Assembly (NCBI RefSeq): GCF_007115095.1
Contig: NZ_SULH01000010.1
Span: 52,130 to 116,129 of the forward strand
From: Levilactobacillus enshiensis
GTDB lineage: Bacteria; Bacillota; Bacilli; Lactobacillales; Lactobacillaceae
DNA: 64,000 nt
Reading direction: 5' to 3'
Positions 62,279 through 64,000 of this stretch are shown piece after piece. Both the position numbers and the translations under genes were made by a program. The first letter of the stretch is position 1. Every line of letters starts with the position of its first letter. The notes under the pieces were generated by a model. It made no database searches. It saw only the letters and a program-made list of their open reading frames with translations, and had not been told where the DNA came from.

Positions 62279-63859
62279 ATGGGCAACCGCAACGTGAATA
62301 AGACCTTGCAAGGGGCCCTGATTCTCTCGGTGGCGGCGTTCATTGCCAAGCTATTGAGTGCGGTCTACCGGGTTCCCTTTCAAAACATGGTCGGCAACAC
62401 TGGGTTTTACGTGTATCAGCAGGTTTATCCACTCTACGGTATCGGGATGACCTTTGCCCTCAGTGGGTTGCCGGTGTTTATTTCCAAATTGATTGCCGAA
62501 GCACCGGATCTGCCGGGTCAGCAGCAGGTGGCCCGGCAGGTCTATCGGTGGGTCTGGGGACTTGCACTGATGATCTTTGGTGGCTTGATGCTGGGCGCAG
62601 ATGCCATTGCCAGGGGTATGGGTGACCGGCAACTAGCGCCGTTGATTCAGATGGTGGCGTGGATGTTTCTGTTCATGCCGGATCTGTCGGTGAGTCGGGG
62701 CTACCACCAAGGTCAGTTTCAGATGTTACCGACCGCACGTTCGCAAGTGGTCGAGCAACTGGTCCGCGTCATTGTCATTTTGGTGGCGGCCGCTTGGGCG
62801 ACCCATCATCAGTGGTCCGTCTACCGGATGGGGACCTGGGCACTGAGTGGGGGAACGATTGCGGCAGTGGCAGCATTGGTCGTCCTCCCCAGCTGGCGAC
62901 AGCGGTCAGTGGCAACGGGGCAACGCGTTGCTCACGTGGGACGACGGCTGTTGGTCGAAGGCGGAACATTGTGTCTGTTGACGGCCATGATGGTGTTGCT
63001 CCAACTGGTGGATTCATTTACCGTGAAGAACGGTCTGGTAGCCGGCGGAATGGGCGACCTTGCGGCGAAGAGCCTAAAGGGGGTCTATGACCGGGCCCAG
63101 CCGCTGGTACAGCTGGGATTGGTGGTGGCAGTAGCCTTCGCCACGTCACTGCTACCGGCTTTAGCCGAGGCGCAACATCAACACCGGCCCAAGGCATTCA
63201 AGCAGCTGACAACGACTATGATGCACATTGCACTGGTCATTGCCACGGCGGCAGCAGCTGGACTGATCAGCTTGATGCCTTGGATCAATCGACTGTTGTT
63301 TGGTGACGAACAGGGGTCGACGATGCTTGGTGTCTATATGTTGAGCATTATCCTGGCAACCTTGATTCAAACGTATAATAGCGTGCTTCAGAGTAAAAAT
63401 GCCTACCGACTAACGGTGGTGGCACTGATGAGTGGGTTGGTGGTCAAAGTCCTTGCCAATCATTGGGCCGTGCGTCACTTTGGGGCCAGTGGGGCCAGCT
63501 GGTTGACGGTGCTGAGCCTAGTGGTGATGTTTCTCGTCATCTGGTATGGGTCACCCAATGAGTTGCGCGATGGCATTTGGTCGCGACCCTTTATTCGTAA
63601 GCTCCTTGGCTGTACCATTTTAATGGTCGCAGGGGTGCGAGCGACGGCCGTCCTACTGGCATTTTGGTGGCCCGCAACGATGACTGGTAGACTCGCGGCC
63701 GGTGGGGCACTGCTGATTGCGATTCCGGTGGGGGTGCTACTCTTCTTAGGCTTAGCGCTGAGTTGGCAACTGCTCACGGTTCGAGAATGGCTAGCGGTGC
63801 CCCACGCCAAATCAGTTTTACGCTTATGGCAAAAAATAGGTCAACATGGAGGAAAATAA
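62279..63859 (+). CDS. Polysaccharide/lipid II flippase-like membrane protein (MurJ/SpoVB family, YabM-like)
   Basis: This 526-residue protein has about 14 membrane spans. The N-terminus has [36 protein letters not shown] (shown in part), typical of SpoVB/YabM-like members of the MOP exporter superfamily. These flip lipid-linked cell-wall or polysaccharide precursors across the membrane; the exact substrate is not certain. AGGAGGG lies before ATG 62279, 11 bases after the mfd stop. The order mfd, yabM, rqcP matches Bacillus. Confidence 0.92.
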   Translation: MGNRNVNKTLQGALILSVAAFIAKLLSAVYRVPFQNMVGNTGFYVYQQVYPLYGIGMTFALSGLPVFISKLIAEAPDLPGQQQVARQVYRWVWGLALMIFGGLMLGADAIARGMGDRQLAPLIQMVAWMFLFMPDLSVSRGYHQGQFQMLPTARSQVVEQLVRVIVILVAAAWATHHQWSVYRMGTWALSGGTIAAVAALVVLPSWRQRSVATGQRVAHVGRRLLVEGGTLCLLTAMMVLLQLVDSFTVKNGLVAGGMGDLAAKSLKGVYDRAQPLVQLGLVVAVAFATSLLPALAEAQHQHRPKAFKQLTTTMMHIALVIATAAAAGLISLMPWINRLLFGDEQGSTMLGVYMLSIILATLIQTYNSVLQSKNAYRLTVVALMSGLVVKVLANHWAVRHFGASGASWLTVLSLVVMFLVIWYGSPNELRDGIWSRPFIRKLLGCTILMVAGVRATAVLLAFWWPATMTGRLAAGGALLIAIPVGVLLFLGLALSWQLLTVREWLAVPHAKSVLRLWQKIGQHGGK

Positions 63860-63860
63860 T

Positions 63861-64000
63861 ATGCGATTAGATAAATATTTGAAAGTCTCACGGATTATCA
63901 AGCGGCGCTCAGTGGCTAAGGAAATTGCTGACAAGGGCCGCATCGAAATCAACGGGAAGGTTGCCAAGTCCTCAACGGATGTGGCAACAAATGATGAGTT
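63861..64000 (+). CDS. rqcP: RqcP (YabO) S4-domain RNA-binding protein, 5' part
   Basis: This gene is cut by the window end; about 46 codons are visible. ATG 63861 has GGAGGA upstream. The protein starts [20 protein letters not shown] and continues [20 protein letters not shown], a clear S4 RNA-binding domain as in Bacillus YabO/RqcP. RqcP works with RqcH in ribosome-associated quality control by supporting alanine tailing. It begins one base after the flippase stop codon, so the two are co-transcribed. Confidence 0.93.
   Translation, partial: MRLDKYLKVSRIIKRRSVAKEIADKGRIEINGKVAKSSTDVATNDE

Overview
The window looks like a chromosomal segment of a heterofermentative lactobacillus, most like Levilactobacillus brevis or a close relative. 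The evidence is the gene order (purR-glmU-prs, rpoE-pyrG, murA-rpmE2, murF-cshA-acpS-alr-mazF, ldh, pth-mfd-yabM-rqcP), the protein sequences, strong AGGAGG-type ribosome sites, and an LPQTxE sortase signal. I saw no tRNA, rRNA, CRISPR array, insertion sequence or prophage gene. The genus is an inference, because no search could be run.

Layout. 1-762: upstream DNA with one hairpin terminator and a purR promoter with a PurBox. 763-4057: purR, glmU, prs. 4058-5346: a small membrane protein between copies of a mosaic intergenic repeat. 5347-8372 (minus): lipL, an HD phosphohydrolase and a HAD phosphatase. 9182-12105: DUF1934, rpoE and pyrG, with a pyrG leader fitting CTP-sensing attenuation. 12673-15635: a MarR regulator divergent from acetolactate synthase/decarboxylase. 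16142-19205: an ABC exporter divergent from a TetR regulator. 19392-21031: murA (Asp in place of the fosfomycin-reactive Cys) and rpmE2. 21759-42764: a 21-kb cell-surface island with sortase A, an LPQTSE-anchored protein, two small WxL proteins, a DUF916/DUF3324 protein, and six consecutive 720-770-residue proteins that join an L-type lectin-like domain to a C-terminal WxL domain. 42879-53504: LMW-PTP, lemA-htpX, an unrecognised protein, murF, cshA, a baeRF-like protein, acpS-alr and a MazF toxin with its upstream partner. 53810-57751: mostly minus strand with cbpA, an L,D-transpeptidase and ldh, plus one tiny plus-strand membrane ORF. 58045-64000: pth, mfd, a MurJ/SpoVB-type flippase, and the start of rqcP, cut by the window end.

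How the parts work together. Cell-envelope genes dominate: precursor synthesis (glmU, murA, murF, alr), lipid-linked precursor or polysaccharide flipping, crosslinking (L,D-transpeptidase), covalent anchoring (sortase) and non-covalent decoration (WxL and lectin proteins). Sortase, anchored CscD-like protein, WxL proteins and the DUF916 membrane protein form a csc-type surface complex. The six lectin-WxL proteins each have their own apparent promoter, leader and terminator, so they look like separately expressed, interchangeable adhesins.

Most unusual features. First, an intergenic element of about 200 bp in six copies plus a fragment has nearly matching ends, covarying helices around a fixed core, and in two copies a variable terminator-like hairpin. 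Second, a different mosaic repeat family occupies several intergenic gaps. Third, the six-gene lectin-WxL array appears to have grown by duplication of whole promoter-gene units.
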